Assembly (NCBI GenBank): GCA_036541255.1
Contig: JAZHDD010000020.1
Span: 1 to 64,000 of the forward strand
Length of the DNA stretch: 64,000 nt
Direction of reading: 5' to 3'
DNA from: Paucidesulfovibrio sp036541255
GTDB taxonomy: Bacteria; Desulfobacterota; Desulfovibrionia; Desulfovibrionales; Desulfovibrionaceae
In this document: positions 43,610 to 51,282 of the stretch, piece by piece
Layout: each line of letters starts with the position of its first letter
Position numbering within the stretch: the stretch's first letter is position 1
Translations under genes and position numbers: made by a program
Notes under the pieces: model-generated
The model's input: the letters and a program-made list of their open reading frames with translations, nothing else
The model's database searches: none
What the model was told of the DNA's origin: nothing

Positions 43610-45673
43610 TTAAAGTGTCGTGCAGAATGAATCCTGCGAATATTCGACCCGCTCTCTGAATTCTTCCTGTTTGCCTTTATTCCATCGGCCAACAGGGCGG
43701 TAATAGCCAACGACGCGGGTGTAGACTTCGGTCTTCTTGCCGCAGGTCGGACATGTTGTATGTTCGCCGAAGATATAGCCGTGATCTTCACAAATAGTGA
43801 ATGTCGGTGTGACCGTCAGTTGGGGGATTTTTGTTTTGCGCATGGCAGTGAGCAGGAAGTTTTTTACGCTTTCCTCATTCGGGGCAGCTTCGCCCAGAAA
43901 GGTATGGAACACCGTGCCGCCGTTGTAGCGTGGCTGGAGTGCATCCTGATGCTCCAGAGCGAAGAAAACATCGGAACTGAGTCCCACAGGCAACAACGTC
44001 GAATTTGTGTAGTAAGGTACATCGTCCCCGGCGGTCTTGATGTCGGAGTAGAGATCCTTGTCGATCTTTGCCAGTCGGTAGCATGTGCCTTCGCCCGGTG
44101 TGGCTTCGAGATTGTATAGATGTCCCGTCGATTCTTGGAATTTTACGATCAATTCTCTCAGGAGATCAATGACGCGTTGCATGAGCCGTAAACCGGATTC
44201 GGTTTCTATGCCTTTTCCCAGGAGATTCAGGCAGGCTTCATGCCCCCCGATGAGACCGATGGTCGAGAAGTGGCCTTTGAAACCGTTTTTGAGATAACGG
44301 CGAGAGAATGGGAACATGCCCGCCTCCAGGTTCTTCTCAACCACCTTGCGCTTGAACTCCAGAGATTCGCTGGCCAGGTGTGCGTATTCGAAGATCAATT
44401 CCATGAAGTCTTCTTCATTATGGGCGAGGTAGGCCAACTTCGGCAGGTTCAGGGTGACCACGCCTATTGAGCCGGTCAGATCGCCGGCTCCGAACAGTCC
44501 TCCTGTTTTGTTGCGTATTTCTCGCAAATCCATCTGCAGCCGGCAGCACATGGCTCGAACGTCTTCTGGGTTGAGGTCGGAATTGATGAAATTCTGGAAG
44601 TAGGGTGCGCCATATTTTGCGGTCATTTTCAGGAGCAGGCTTCCCTCTTCGGATTCCCACGGGAAATCTTCCGTTACGTTGTAGGTGGGAATCGGGAAGG
44701 AGAAGATGCGGCCATCAGCGTCGCCCGAGAGCATGACTTCCAGGAACGCTTTGTTGAACATGGACATTTCTTCGGCGTATTCGCCGTAGGTGGAGTCCAG
44801 TAGCTTTCCGCCGATGATGATGGCCTCATTTGCCATGTGCTTGGGCGGCACAAAGTCGAAGGTGAAGTTGGTGAATGGACTCTGGCCGCCCCAGCGCGAG
44901 GTGGCGTTGAGGTTGTGAAGCAGTTTCTGGATTTGCTGCTTCACGTTAGAGTAGTTCAGATTGTCGTGCCGGATGAACGGGGCCAGATAGGTGTCGACGT
45001 TGTTGAACGCCTGTGCCCCGGCCCATTCGTTCTGAAGGGTGCCCAGGAAGTTGACGATCTGTCCACAGGCCGCATCAAAGTGTTTTGGAGGGGTGGAGGA
45101 GCAACGCCCACCCAGGTTGAACCCTTCGAGAAGAAGGTCGCGCAGGCTCCAGCCTGAGCAATAACCGGCCAAGCCAAAGGAGAGGTCGTGGATGTGAAAA
45201 TAGCCGTGCGTGTGGGCCATTCGCACTTCTTCCGGATACTTCTCCAGCATGTAACGCGCCTGCACAGCGCCCGCCATGTGCAGAATGAGGCCCTGATAGG
45301 AGTGGACCATGTTGGAGTTTTCGCTTACCCGCCAGTCGACGTTGTCGAGGTAGCTCTCCGTGACGCCTGAGATGTCGAGATAGGCATCATTTTGAGAGCG
45401 CAGTTCGCGTCGTTTTTCGCGGTAGATGATGTATCGCTCGGCCACTTTGTAGAGGCGGGCCTCCATGAGGACCTGTTGGACCGTGTCCTGCACTTGCTCC
45501 TGTTCAGGTGTGTCCACTTCCTCTAGTTTTGCCTCCACTTTCGAGGCCAGACGGTCGGCGAGTAGGGGGTCCTTGATGCCGCTGCTCTTGAGAGCCTTGA
45601 AAATGGCGTTGCCAATCCGTTTGGCAGACCAAGTCTCGATGCATCCGTCGCGTTTGAGAATCTTTTGAGGCAT
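43610..45673 (-). CDS. nrdD: anaerobic (class III) ribonucleoside-triphosphate reductase
   Basis: NrdD makes deoxyribonucleotides anaerobically using a glycyl radical. The 687-residue protein has an N-terminal ATP-cone (about 1-95), the catalytic barrel, a C-terminal zinc site (CEDHG and CPTCG) and the radical glycine G656 in RVVGYYRPVGRWNKG. The ATG at 45673 starts the ATP-cone at the right point; an N-terminal extension of 55 residues reads into the riboswitch leader and is not credible. A cobalamin riboswitch precedes the gene, implying repression when B12 is plentiful, as expected if a B12-dependent NrdJ also exists. The activase NrdG is not in the window. Confidence 0.95.
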   Translation of the reverse strand: MPQKILKRDGCIETWSAKRIGNAIFKALKSSGIKDPLLADRLASKVEAKLEEVDTPEQEQVQDTVQQVLMEARLYKVAERYIIYREKRRELRSQNDAYLDISGVTESYLDNVDWRVSENSNMVHSYQGLILHMAGAVQARYMLEKYPEEVRMAHTHGYFHIHDLSFGLAGYCSGWSLRDLLLEGFNLGGRCSSTPPKHFDAACGQIVNFLGTLQNEWAGAQAFNNVDTYLAPFIRHDNLNYSNVKQQIQKLLHNLNATSRWGGQSPFTNFTFDFVPPKHMANEAIIIGGKLLDSTYGEYAEEMSMFNKAFLEVMLSGDADGRIFSFPIPTYNVTEDFPWESEEGSLLLKMTAKYGAPYFQNFINSDLNPEDVRAMCCRLQMDLREIRNKTGGLFGAGDLTGSIGVVTLNLPKLAYLAHNEEDFMELIFEYAHLASESLEFKRKVVEKNLEAGMFPFSRRYLKNGFKGHFSTIGLIGGHEACLNLLGKGIETESGLRLMQRVIDLLRELIVKFQESTGHLYNLEATPGEGTCYRLAKIDKDLYSDIKTAGDDVPYYTNSTLLPVGLSSDVFFALEHQDALQPRYNGGTVFHTFLGEAAPNEESVKNFLLTAMRKTKIPQLTVTPTFTICEDHGYIFGEHTTCPTCGKKTEVYTRVVGYYRPVGRWNKGKQEEFRERVEYSQDSFCTTL

Positions 45674-45851
45674 TGCATTTCCATGGCAGACAGAAAACGG
45701 AAGATGCCGGGTCTGGCCCGTCACAAAATCTGTCTGCAGGCTGCCGTGTATGACGGCGTCGGCGGAACCGCGTCGTCCGGCAACAGGGGTTGTCTGGTGT
45801 ATGCATTCGTGTCCGTATGCGGGCTCCGCGGACCGCATCCGGCAGGAAATG

Positions 45852-46004
45852 CTTCAGGCAGGTCTTCTGGCTTTCCCCCTCCGTTCCGCCTTCCCGCTTT
45901 GCCGCAGTGGTTTTTTGGAACGAAGCATGTTTTGGGGATTACAGCGGCGGGACCACTCCGGTTTTGCACCGGATTCCCTGTTAGGGCCTTACGGCCACCT
46001 GAAG
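45852..46004 (-). promoter_or_regulatory. cobalamin (B12) riboswitch upstream of nrdD
   Basis: Read on the minus strand, the leader has the landmarks of the adenosylcobalamin class: GGGAATCCGGTGCAAAACC, GGTCCCGCCGCTGTAA, CCACTG (B12-box region), GGGAAGGC and CCAGAAGACCTGCC. P1 is formed by CTTCAGG at 45998-46004 with CCTGAAG at 45852-45858. The element lies about 180 bases before the nrdD start. It should lower nrdD expression when cobalamin is available. Confidence 0.92.
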
Positions 46005-46292
46005 AACATCGTGATATGGAAAGGATATAGGATTGGGGAAAAGAGCGCAAGATCGATAGTTGAACCAAGAATGAAAAATGATTTATGGCGTGATGATCGT
46101 GGACGGTTTCTGGTCGATGGGACCGTTCGAAATTGTCTGGCATGGGCTAACTTGTCTGAATGATTCAATGGGCTGCAAGGGTGGTACATCTTTTCAGCCC
46201 TTGTTTTCTCCAAAGCCATGAATATGATTTGAATTCTCGGCCTTTTGATTGCGAATCATCAGATGGAACCCTGGATTGTTGTATCCTGCACC

Positions 46293-46321
46293 AAAAAGGG
46301 CTTACGATTTCTCGTAAGCCC
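46293..46321 (-). terminator. terminator after tRNA-Pro
   Basis: On the minus strand GGGCTTACGA-GAAA-TCGTAAGCCC forms a perfect 10-bp stem with a GNRA loop, followed by five T. It lies 10 bases past the CCA end of the tRNA. Confidence 0.88.
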
Positions 46322-46330
46322 TTGATGTTC

Positions 46331-46407
46331 TGGTCGGGATGGCGCGATTTGAACGCGCGGTCTCTGCGTCCCGAACGCAGCGCTCTACCAGGCTGAGCCA
46401 CATCCCG
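46331..46407 (-). tRNA. tRNA-Pro (anticodon CGG)
   Basis: A complete 77-base cloverleaf on the minus strand: acceptor CGGGATG/CATCCCG with encoded CCA, D-arm GCTCAGCCTGGTAGAGC, anticodon stem CTGCG/CGCAG around TTCGGGA, and T-arm GCGCGTTCAAATCGCGC. The anticodon CGG reads the proline codon CCG. Confidence 0.95.
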
Positions 46408-46669
46408 TTTGAAGAAAGGTCTTCTAGCTGAATAAAATTGAAAAGGCAAGGAGGAATAATCAAAGACAGAGACTTGATTTTACGGACAAATAACGGAGAC
46501 GAATTGTGTGGTGTTTTCGGATGGTTATCGGACGGGACGGGAATATGGGAATCTGTTTTGATTTCTTGCGAAATAATTATTAAATGGTATACCATGGTTA
46601 CGGTGGCTGAATCGTGGCGCAGGTCCGGTTTTCGTCCTCGATCCGAAGGTATCCCCAAGGAGTGCTGCG
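46408..46669. other. leader region of the chemotaxis cluster
   Basis: This is AT-rich non-coding sequence between tRNA-Pro and cheB. A weak promoter-like pair is visible (TTGATT near 46558 and TTAAAT near 46580). The stretch ends in the AAGGAG ribosome site of cheB. Nothing else is supported. Confidence 0.35.
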
Positions 46670-47716
46670 TTGATCAAGGTTCTCGTTGTTGACGATTCAG
46701 CCTTCATGCGCAAGGCCCTCAGCACCATGCTGGAGAAGGACCCCGAGATCAAGGTCGTGGGAACAGCGCGTGACGGTGAAGAAGGCCTGGAACAGGCCCG
46801 CAGGCTTGATCCCGATGTAATCACTCTTGATATTGAAATGCCCCGCATGGACGGCTTGACCGCGCTCAGGCATATCATGATGGAAATGCCCAAGCCGGTA
46901 TTGATGGTTAGCTCTCTGACGACCGAAGGAGCCGAGGCAACTCTCAAGGCCATGGAGCTGGGCGCGGTCGATTACATCCCTAAACAACTTTCCAGGGTCT
47001 CTCTGGATATCATCAAAATCGAGGACGACCTCATCGCCAAGGTCAAGGGGGTGGCCAAGCGCCGGATCCGGCGTCCGATTGCAAGACCTCGCCCTGTTTC
47101 GCCCCGGCCCGTGGAGGTTTACCCCGCATCCCGACTTTCGGTTCGGCGGGATGTGGTAGCCATCGGCGTATCCACGGGAGGGCCGCCAGCAGTGCAGGGT
47201 ATTCTTTCGGCATTGCCTCCGGACTTTCCTGCCGCCATTCTTATTGCCCAGCACATGCCCAAGGCGTTTACAGGGCCATTTGCCCAGCGGCTGAACGGCG
47301 TGTGCCGGATCAACGTCAAGGAAGCCGAAGACGGCGAAGACCTTAAGCCGGGAACGGCTTACGTGGCCCCTGGCGGTCGTCATCTGCGCATTGAACAACG
47401 TGTTTCACGCATTGATTTGCGTGTGGTGGACGAGCCTGCCGATGCGCTTTACAAACCTTCGGCCAACGTGCTGATCGGTTCCGTGGCCGAAGCTGTCGGT
47501 CGTCGCGGCCTGGGTGTCATCCTGACGGGTATGGGTAACGATGGCATGATCGGGGTCAAGGCTCTCAAGGACAAAGGCGGAAGGGCGTTGGCGCAGAGCG
47601 ATGACACATGCGTCGTGTATGGGATGCCCAAAGCCGTGGTGGATGCGGGGTTGTCCGATGAGATTGTGGATCTTGAGGACATGCCGCGGGCCATCACTGA
47701 AAATTTATACAAATAG
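46670..47716 (+). CDS. cheB: chemotaxis response regulator protein-glutamate methylesterase
   Basis: CheB removes methyl groups from chemoreceptors and deamidates glutamines. The 348 residues comprise a receiver domain with phospho-acceptor D54 (TLDIEMPRMDG), a basic/proline linker (about 130-160) and the methylesterase domain with the triad S168 (GVSTGGP), H195 (AQHMP) and D291 (TGMGNDG). The start is a TTG at 46670 with AAGGAG seven bases upstream; this gives the canonical MIKVLVVDDS. It heads the cluster cheB - HEAT protein - cheR - cheY - cheA. Confidence 0.95.
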   Translation: MIKVLVVDDSAFMRKALSTMLEKDPEIKVVGTARDGEEGLEQARRLDPDVITLDIEMPRMDGLTALRHIMMEMPKPVLMVSSLTTEGAEATLKAMELGAVDYIPKQLSRVSLDIIKIEDDLIAKVKGVAKRRIRRPIARPRPVSPRPVEVYPASRLSVRRDVVAIGVSTGGPPAVQGILSALPPDFPAAILIAQHMPKAFTGPFAQRLNGVCRINVKEAEDGEDLKPGTAYVAPGGRHLRIEQRVSRIDLRVVDEPADALYKPSANVLIGSVAEAVGRRGLGVILTGMGNDGMIGVKALKDKGGRALAQSDDTCVVYGMPKAVVDAGLSDEIVDLEDMPRAITENLYK

Positions 47717-47767
47717 TATATTCCGAGGACGCGTGGCTCTGAATCGCGAGCAAAGGGGAACGTGTAA

Positions 47768-49693
47768 ATGGCCGACTGCGTAGAGTTGCTCGAACGGCTT
47801 CAGAATACCGACAAGGCCGAGGTACGCGAAGCCGCCTTTCAGGCAGGGGAAAGGCAGTGTGTCGAGGCCGTACCCTGTTTGGCCGGATTGCTTGTGGATT
47901 CGAATGTGGGGGTTCAGGAAGCCGCGGACAGCGCCTTGCGTAAGATCGGCGGACCCGAAGTCGTGGAGGTGGTGATACCGTTGCTTCGTTCCGAACGGGC
48001 TCCGGTGCGCAACCTGGCCATGGATATTTTGCGCGAGGTGGGCGTGCAGCATCTCAATGCGTTGATTGAGCTGTTGCAGGATGATGATACGGATGTGAGG
48101 ATTTTCGCTGCTGACATTCTTGGCGCCACGGGCAGCGTACAGGCTGTGGAACCTTTGGGGCGCGCCGTGTTGCGTGATCCCGAGGTCAATGTCCGCTATC
48201 AGGCCGCTGTGAGCCTGGGGGAATTGGGCAGCTCCGAGGCTTCCGGCTATCTCCGCAGAGCCATGAAGGATGACGAATGGGTGCAATACGCCGTGGTGGA
48301 GGCCTTGGCCAAGGTCGGCCACAATGAAGCCGTGACCGCGTTGTTGGGGGCTATGGAGGATTGCTCAGACCTGGTGCTCTCGATGATTCTGGATGCCTTG
48401 GGCCGCATGGGCACAGTTAAGGCCGCCTCGCTCCTCTTGCGCCGCCTGGAGATTTTTCCGGACGTGCTGCGCTATAAAGCCGCCAAAGCTATTGTGGATA
48501 TTTTGGGTAGCCGTGCGTTGCGCCTGCTTTCCGCCACGGAACGGGAAACATTGCGGGTGAGTTTGCTGGATGCGTTGGACGACGATGACATCGAGGTGCA
48601 GGACGCGGCCATGCGTGGTCTTGCGGCTGTGGGCGGCGAACCTGCCTCCTGGGCGATCTTGAACATTGCAGCGCACCTGGAGCCGGATACCGACTCCGAA
48701 CGATTGGCTACGGCCATTCGGTCATTGTCGGCCATCGGCATGACGGATGCCCTGCGCAAGGGGTTGGAGAGCGGAGATCGGAGCGTGGCCTTGACCGCTA
48801 TTGAAGCTCTTTCAGGCATCCCCACACCTGCGGCTGTTTCGGCATTGATGCAGACTTTTTCCGGAAAGCCCCTGGATACGCAACGAGCCATCGTCAATGC
48901 TCTGGCCATGATCGGCAATGAAGACGCCAAGGATTTCTTTGTAGAGATTCTTACATCCCATTATGATGGTAAAATTTTTCGTACGGCTCTGCGTTTTCTC
49001 GGGGAGAAGCTGAAAGCCGAAGACACGGAGGAGCTGCTCTTTTCTTTTCTCGATCATCGCTACAATGATGTGAAGGAAGCGGCGTTGGATGCCTGCATTG
49101 CCATCGGTACGCCTCTGATGGTGGAACGGTTTTGCGAGTTTTGCGGCAGCGAAGACGAGATCAAGCGGCTCATGGGCGTGTACGCACTGGGGCAGATGAA
49201 TCCCCGTGAACATCTCGACGTCCTGCGTCGGGCTTTGACCGATCCCAGCCCGGATGTACGCAAGCTGGTATTGGAGGCTTTGGCGTCTCGCTGTTACGAG
49301 GATTTGGAGATATTGCCGTTGGTGGCTGAGCGGCTTCGTGACGAGAGTCCTGACGTTCGTCTCATGGTGATCGAGCTCATGGGGGCCTGTCCCAAGGATG
49401 ATGTTGTCCCGTACCTTCTGGATGTGCTGGAAGACGAGAACGATTGGGTGCGCATTCGTGCTGCCGAAGCCCTCGGTGCCATGCGGGCGGAGCAGGCCGT
49501 TCCCAAGCTCCAGGCCTTGGTCGAAGCTCCGAACCGATTGGTGGGCATCAAGGCCCTTCAAGCCTTGGGGGAAGTCGGCGGACCGGAAGCTTTTCAGATT
49601 TTGTTGCGCCATTCGGGCAGCGAAGAACTTGAACTGGCAGACGCTGCACAAGAGGTGATCCAGGCCATGCAAGCCGTCGGAGGGAAGGAATAG
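47768..49693 (+). CDS. HEAT-repeat protein in chemotaxis cluster
   Basis: This 641-residue protein is built from about 18-20 HEAT/PBS-lyase-type repeats of roughly 31 residues, for example VREAAFQAGERQCVEAVPCLAGLL and VRIRAAEALGAMRAEQAVPKLQAL. There is no signal peptide or membrane segment. Such repeats form a curved scaffold for protein binding. It lies between cheB (52-base gap) and cheR, whose ATG follows the stop directly, so it is an integral part of the operon. It may be an adaptor for the receptor-modifying enzymes or the kinase. This role is inferred from position only. Confidence 0.8.
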   Translation: MADCVELLERLQNTDKAEVREAAFQAGERQCVEAVPCLAGLLVDSNVGVQEAADSALRKIGGPEVVEVVIPLLRSERAPVRNLAMDILREVGVQHLNALIELLQDDDTDVRIFAADILGATGSVQAVEPLGRAVLRDPEVNVRYQAAVSLGELGSSEASGYLRRAMKDDEWVQYAVVEALAKVGHNEAVTALLGAMEDCSDLVLSMILDALGRMGTVKAASLLLRRLEIFPDVLRYKAAKAIVDILGSRALRLLSATERETLRVSLLDALDDDDIEVQDAAMRGLAAVGGEPASWAILNIAAHLEPDTDSERLATAIRSLSAIGMTDALRKGLESGDRSVALTAIEALSGIPTPAAVSALMQTFSGKPLDTQRAIVNALAMIGNEDAKDFFVEILTSHYDGKIFRTALRFLGEKLKAEDTEELLFSFLDHRYNDVKEAALDACIAIGTPLMVERFCEFCGSEDEIKRLMGVYALGQMNPREHLDVLRRALTDPSPDVRKLVLEALASRCYEDLEILPLVAERLRDESPDVRLMVIELMGACPKDDVVPYLLDVLEDENDWVRIRAAEALGAMRAEQAVPKLQALVEAPNRLVGIKALQALGEVGGPEAFQILLRHSGSEELELADAAQEVIQAMQAVGGKE

Positions 49694-50572
49694 ATGGCTT
49701 CCCTGTTTTCCAAAACCCTGTCCGGTGATCGCGGCGTTAAGATCTCCGAAGCCGAATTTGTCCAGTTGCGTGATTTCATTTACGCCCAATGCGGTATCCA
49801 CATGCCGGACAATCGCCAGTATCTCATGGAAAACCGTCTGGCAAACCGCCTGCGCGAATTGAATCTTAAAACCTATGGCGAGTATTATCATTATTTACGG
49901 TACGATTCGTCTCGTCGTCAGGAATTGAACAAACTTTTTGAGGTGATCACTACCAATGAGACGAGTTTTTTCCGTAATCCGCCTCAGATCAAGGTCTTCC
50001 AGGATGTGATTCTTCCTGCACTGGTGGAGAGCAAACGCAAGTCCGGAAACCGTAAGCTGCGTATCTGGTCAGCAGGGTGTTCCACCGGAGAAGAACCCTA
50101 TACTCTGGCGATCGTTCTGCAGGAAGTACTGGGGGCGGAGTTGGCTTCCTGGGATGTGAAGATTACGGCCAACGATCTCTCTTCACGCGTTCTCGAAGCG
50201 GCCAATGAAGGTGCATTTTCCGGTTATGCCCTGCGCACCACGCCTCCTGAGATCGTTCGTGCCTATTTCGAAGGCGATGGTCGTGTTTTTCGCCTGAGAC
50301 CGCAGCTCAAGCGGTTGGTCACCTTCCGTCAGATCAATCTCAATGATCGGAGCCAGCTCAGGACCATCGAATGTTCCGATATCGTTTTTTGCCGTAATGT
50401 GATTATCTATTTCGACGAAGACATGAAGCGCCGCGTCATCAACGCATTTTATGACAACCTGGGCAAGGATGGCTACTTGTTCATCGGGCATTCCGAGTCA
50501 TTGCATAATATCTCTCGTGCATTCAAGCCGGAGCATCACCCCGGAGCCATCGTGTACCGGAAACTTGACTAG
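49694..50572 (+). CDS. cheR: chemotaxis protein methyltransferase
   Basis: CheR methylates receptor glutamates using S-adenosylmethionine. The 292-residue protein has the N-terminal all-alpha CheR domain (about 15-90) with VITTNETSFFRNP. The SAM-binding domain follows, with IWSAGCSTGEEPYTLA near residue 118 and CRNVIIYFDEDMKRRV near residue 234. It starts at the base following the stop of the HEAT-repeat gene, with GGAAGGAA as ribosome site. No beta-subdomain tether or TPR extension is seen. Confidence 0.95.
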   Translation: MASLFSKTLSGDRGVKISEAEFVQLRDFIYAQCGIHMPDNRQYLMENRLANRLRELNLKTYGEYYHYLRYDSSRRQELNKLFEVITTNETSFFRNPPQIKVFQDVILPALVESKRKSGNRKLRIWSAGCSTGEEPYTLAIVLQEVLGAELASWDVKITANDLSSRVLEAANEGAFSGYALRTTPPEIVRAYFEGDGRVFRLRPQLKRLVTFRQINLNDRSQLRTIECSDIVFCRNVIIYFDEDMKRRVINAFYDNLGKDGYLFIGHSESLHNISRAFKPEHHPGAIVYRKLD

Positions 50573-50640
50573 GGAAGCCATTCTGGCCGGATGCAGAGAG
50601 AGGGTATGTCGAGATGTCAGGCCGGACATGCAATCCTAGT

Positions 50641-50650
50641 GGGGGGGGGG
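50641..50650. repeat. homopolymeric G tract (10 G)
   Basis: Ten G in a row lie in the 258-base gap between cheR and cheY, about 180 bases before the cheY start. Such tracts can vary in length by slippage and affect promoter spacing. No promoter could be placed around it with confidence. Confidence 0.5.
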
Positions 50651-50830
50651 AGCAAGGGTAGGCTTCCAGAAGGCATTCGGGACGAAGCGGCGGCGAGCAA
50701 TGAACGGTCGAGCTGCGCGGAGAGGAGTCCCGGTGTGTGATGGCCTTGCTGTGCTACCGGACCGTATGGATCAGTCTGCTCTTCATTGACAGGTTGACAA
50801 AGGGCGCGCTCAAGAGGGAAGGAGAAGCGG

Positions 50831-51199
50831 ATGTCGAAGCATATTTTGATCGTGGACGACTCAAAGACCGTAAGGAATCTTGTCGCCTTCATCATGAAGA
50901 AAGAAGGCTTCAAGGTCACGACTGCCGAGGACGGTTTGGACGGTCTGGAGAAGTTATACAATGCCGGCGAGGTTGACCTTATTGTTTGCGATGTCAACAT
51001 GCCGCGCATGGACGGCTTGTCCTTCATCAAAGCGCTCCGCGAACAAAAGGCGTATCGGGACATGCCGATAATCGTTCTTTCCACAGAAGGCGAGGAAAAG
51101 GATATCGAGACGGGCATAGCCATCGGTGCCAATGTTTACATGATCAAGCCCGCTCAGCCGGAAAAGCTGGTTAAGAACGCGAAGATGCTGCTGGGGTAA
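50831..51199 (+). CDS. cheY: single-domain response regulator, chemotaxis
   Basis: This 122-residue receiver protein has the acidic pocket D9/D10, phospho-acceptor D54 (IVCDVNMPRMDG), S84 at the switch Thr/Ser position and K106 (YMIKPAQP). It is CheY-like by size and by position between cheR and cheA. The start ATG follows GGGAAGGAGAAGCGG. The switch aromatic position is Y103 (NVYMIK). It is likely the output to the flagellar switch or a phosphate sink for the cluster's kinase. Confidence 0.9.
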   Translation: MSKHILIVDDSKTVRNLVAFIMKKEGFKVTTAEDGLDGLEKLYNAGEVDLIVCDVNMPRMDGLSFIKALREQKAYRDMPIIVLSTEGEEKDIETGIAIGANVYMIKPAQPEKLVKNAKMLLG

Positions 51200-51282
51200 G
51201 CATTGCCCTGGTGGCGTGGTTTTCCTTGTGCGGGAACCGGACGAGGGATGAGAGACCTACGACTCGCCACAGGGGGCGGCTC

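Noticed and set aside
45721..46163. Open frames on both strands across the nrdD leader
   Set aside because: The sequence is fully explained by the cobalamin riboswitch; the frames are incidental.
46438..46692. An 84-codon frame upstream of cheB
   Set aside because: Codon usage is unlike coding sequence and it overlaps the cheB ribosome site and start.
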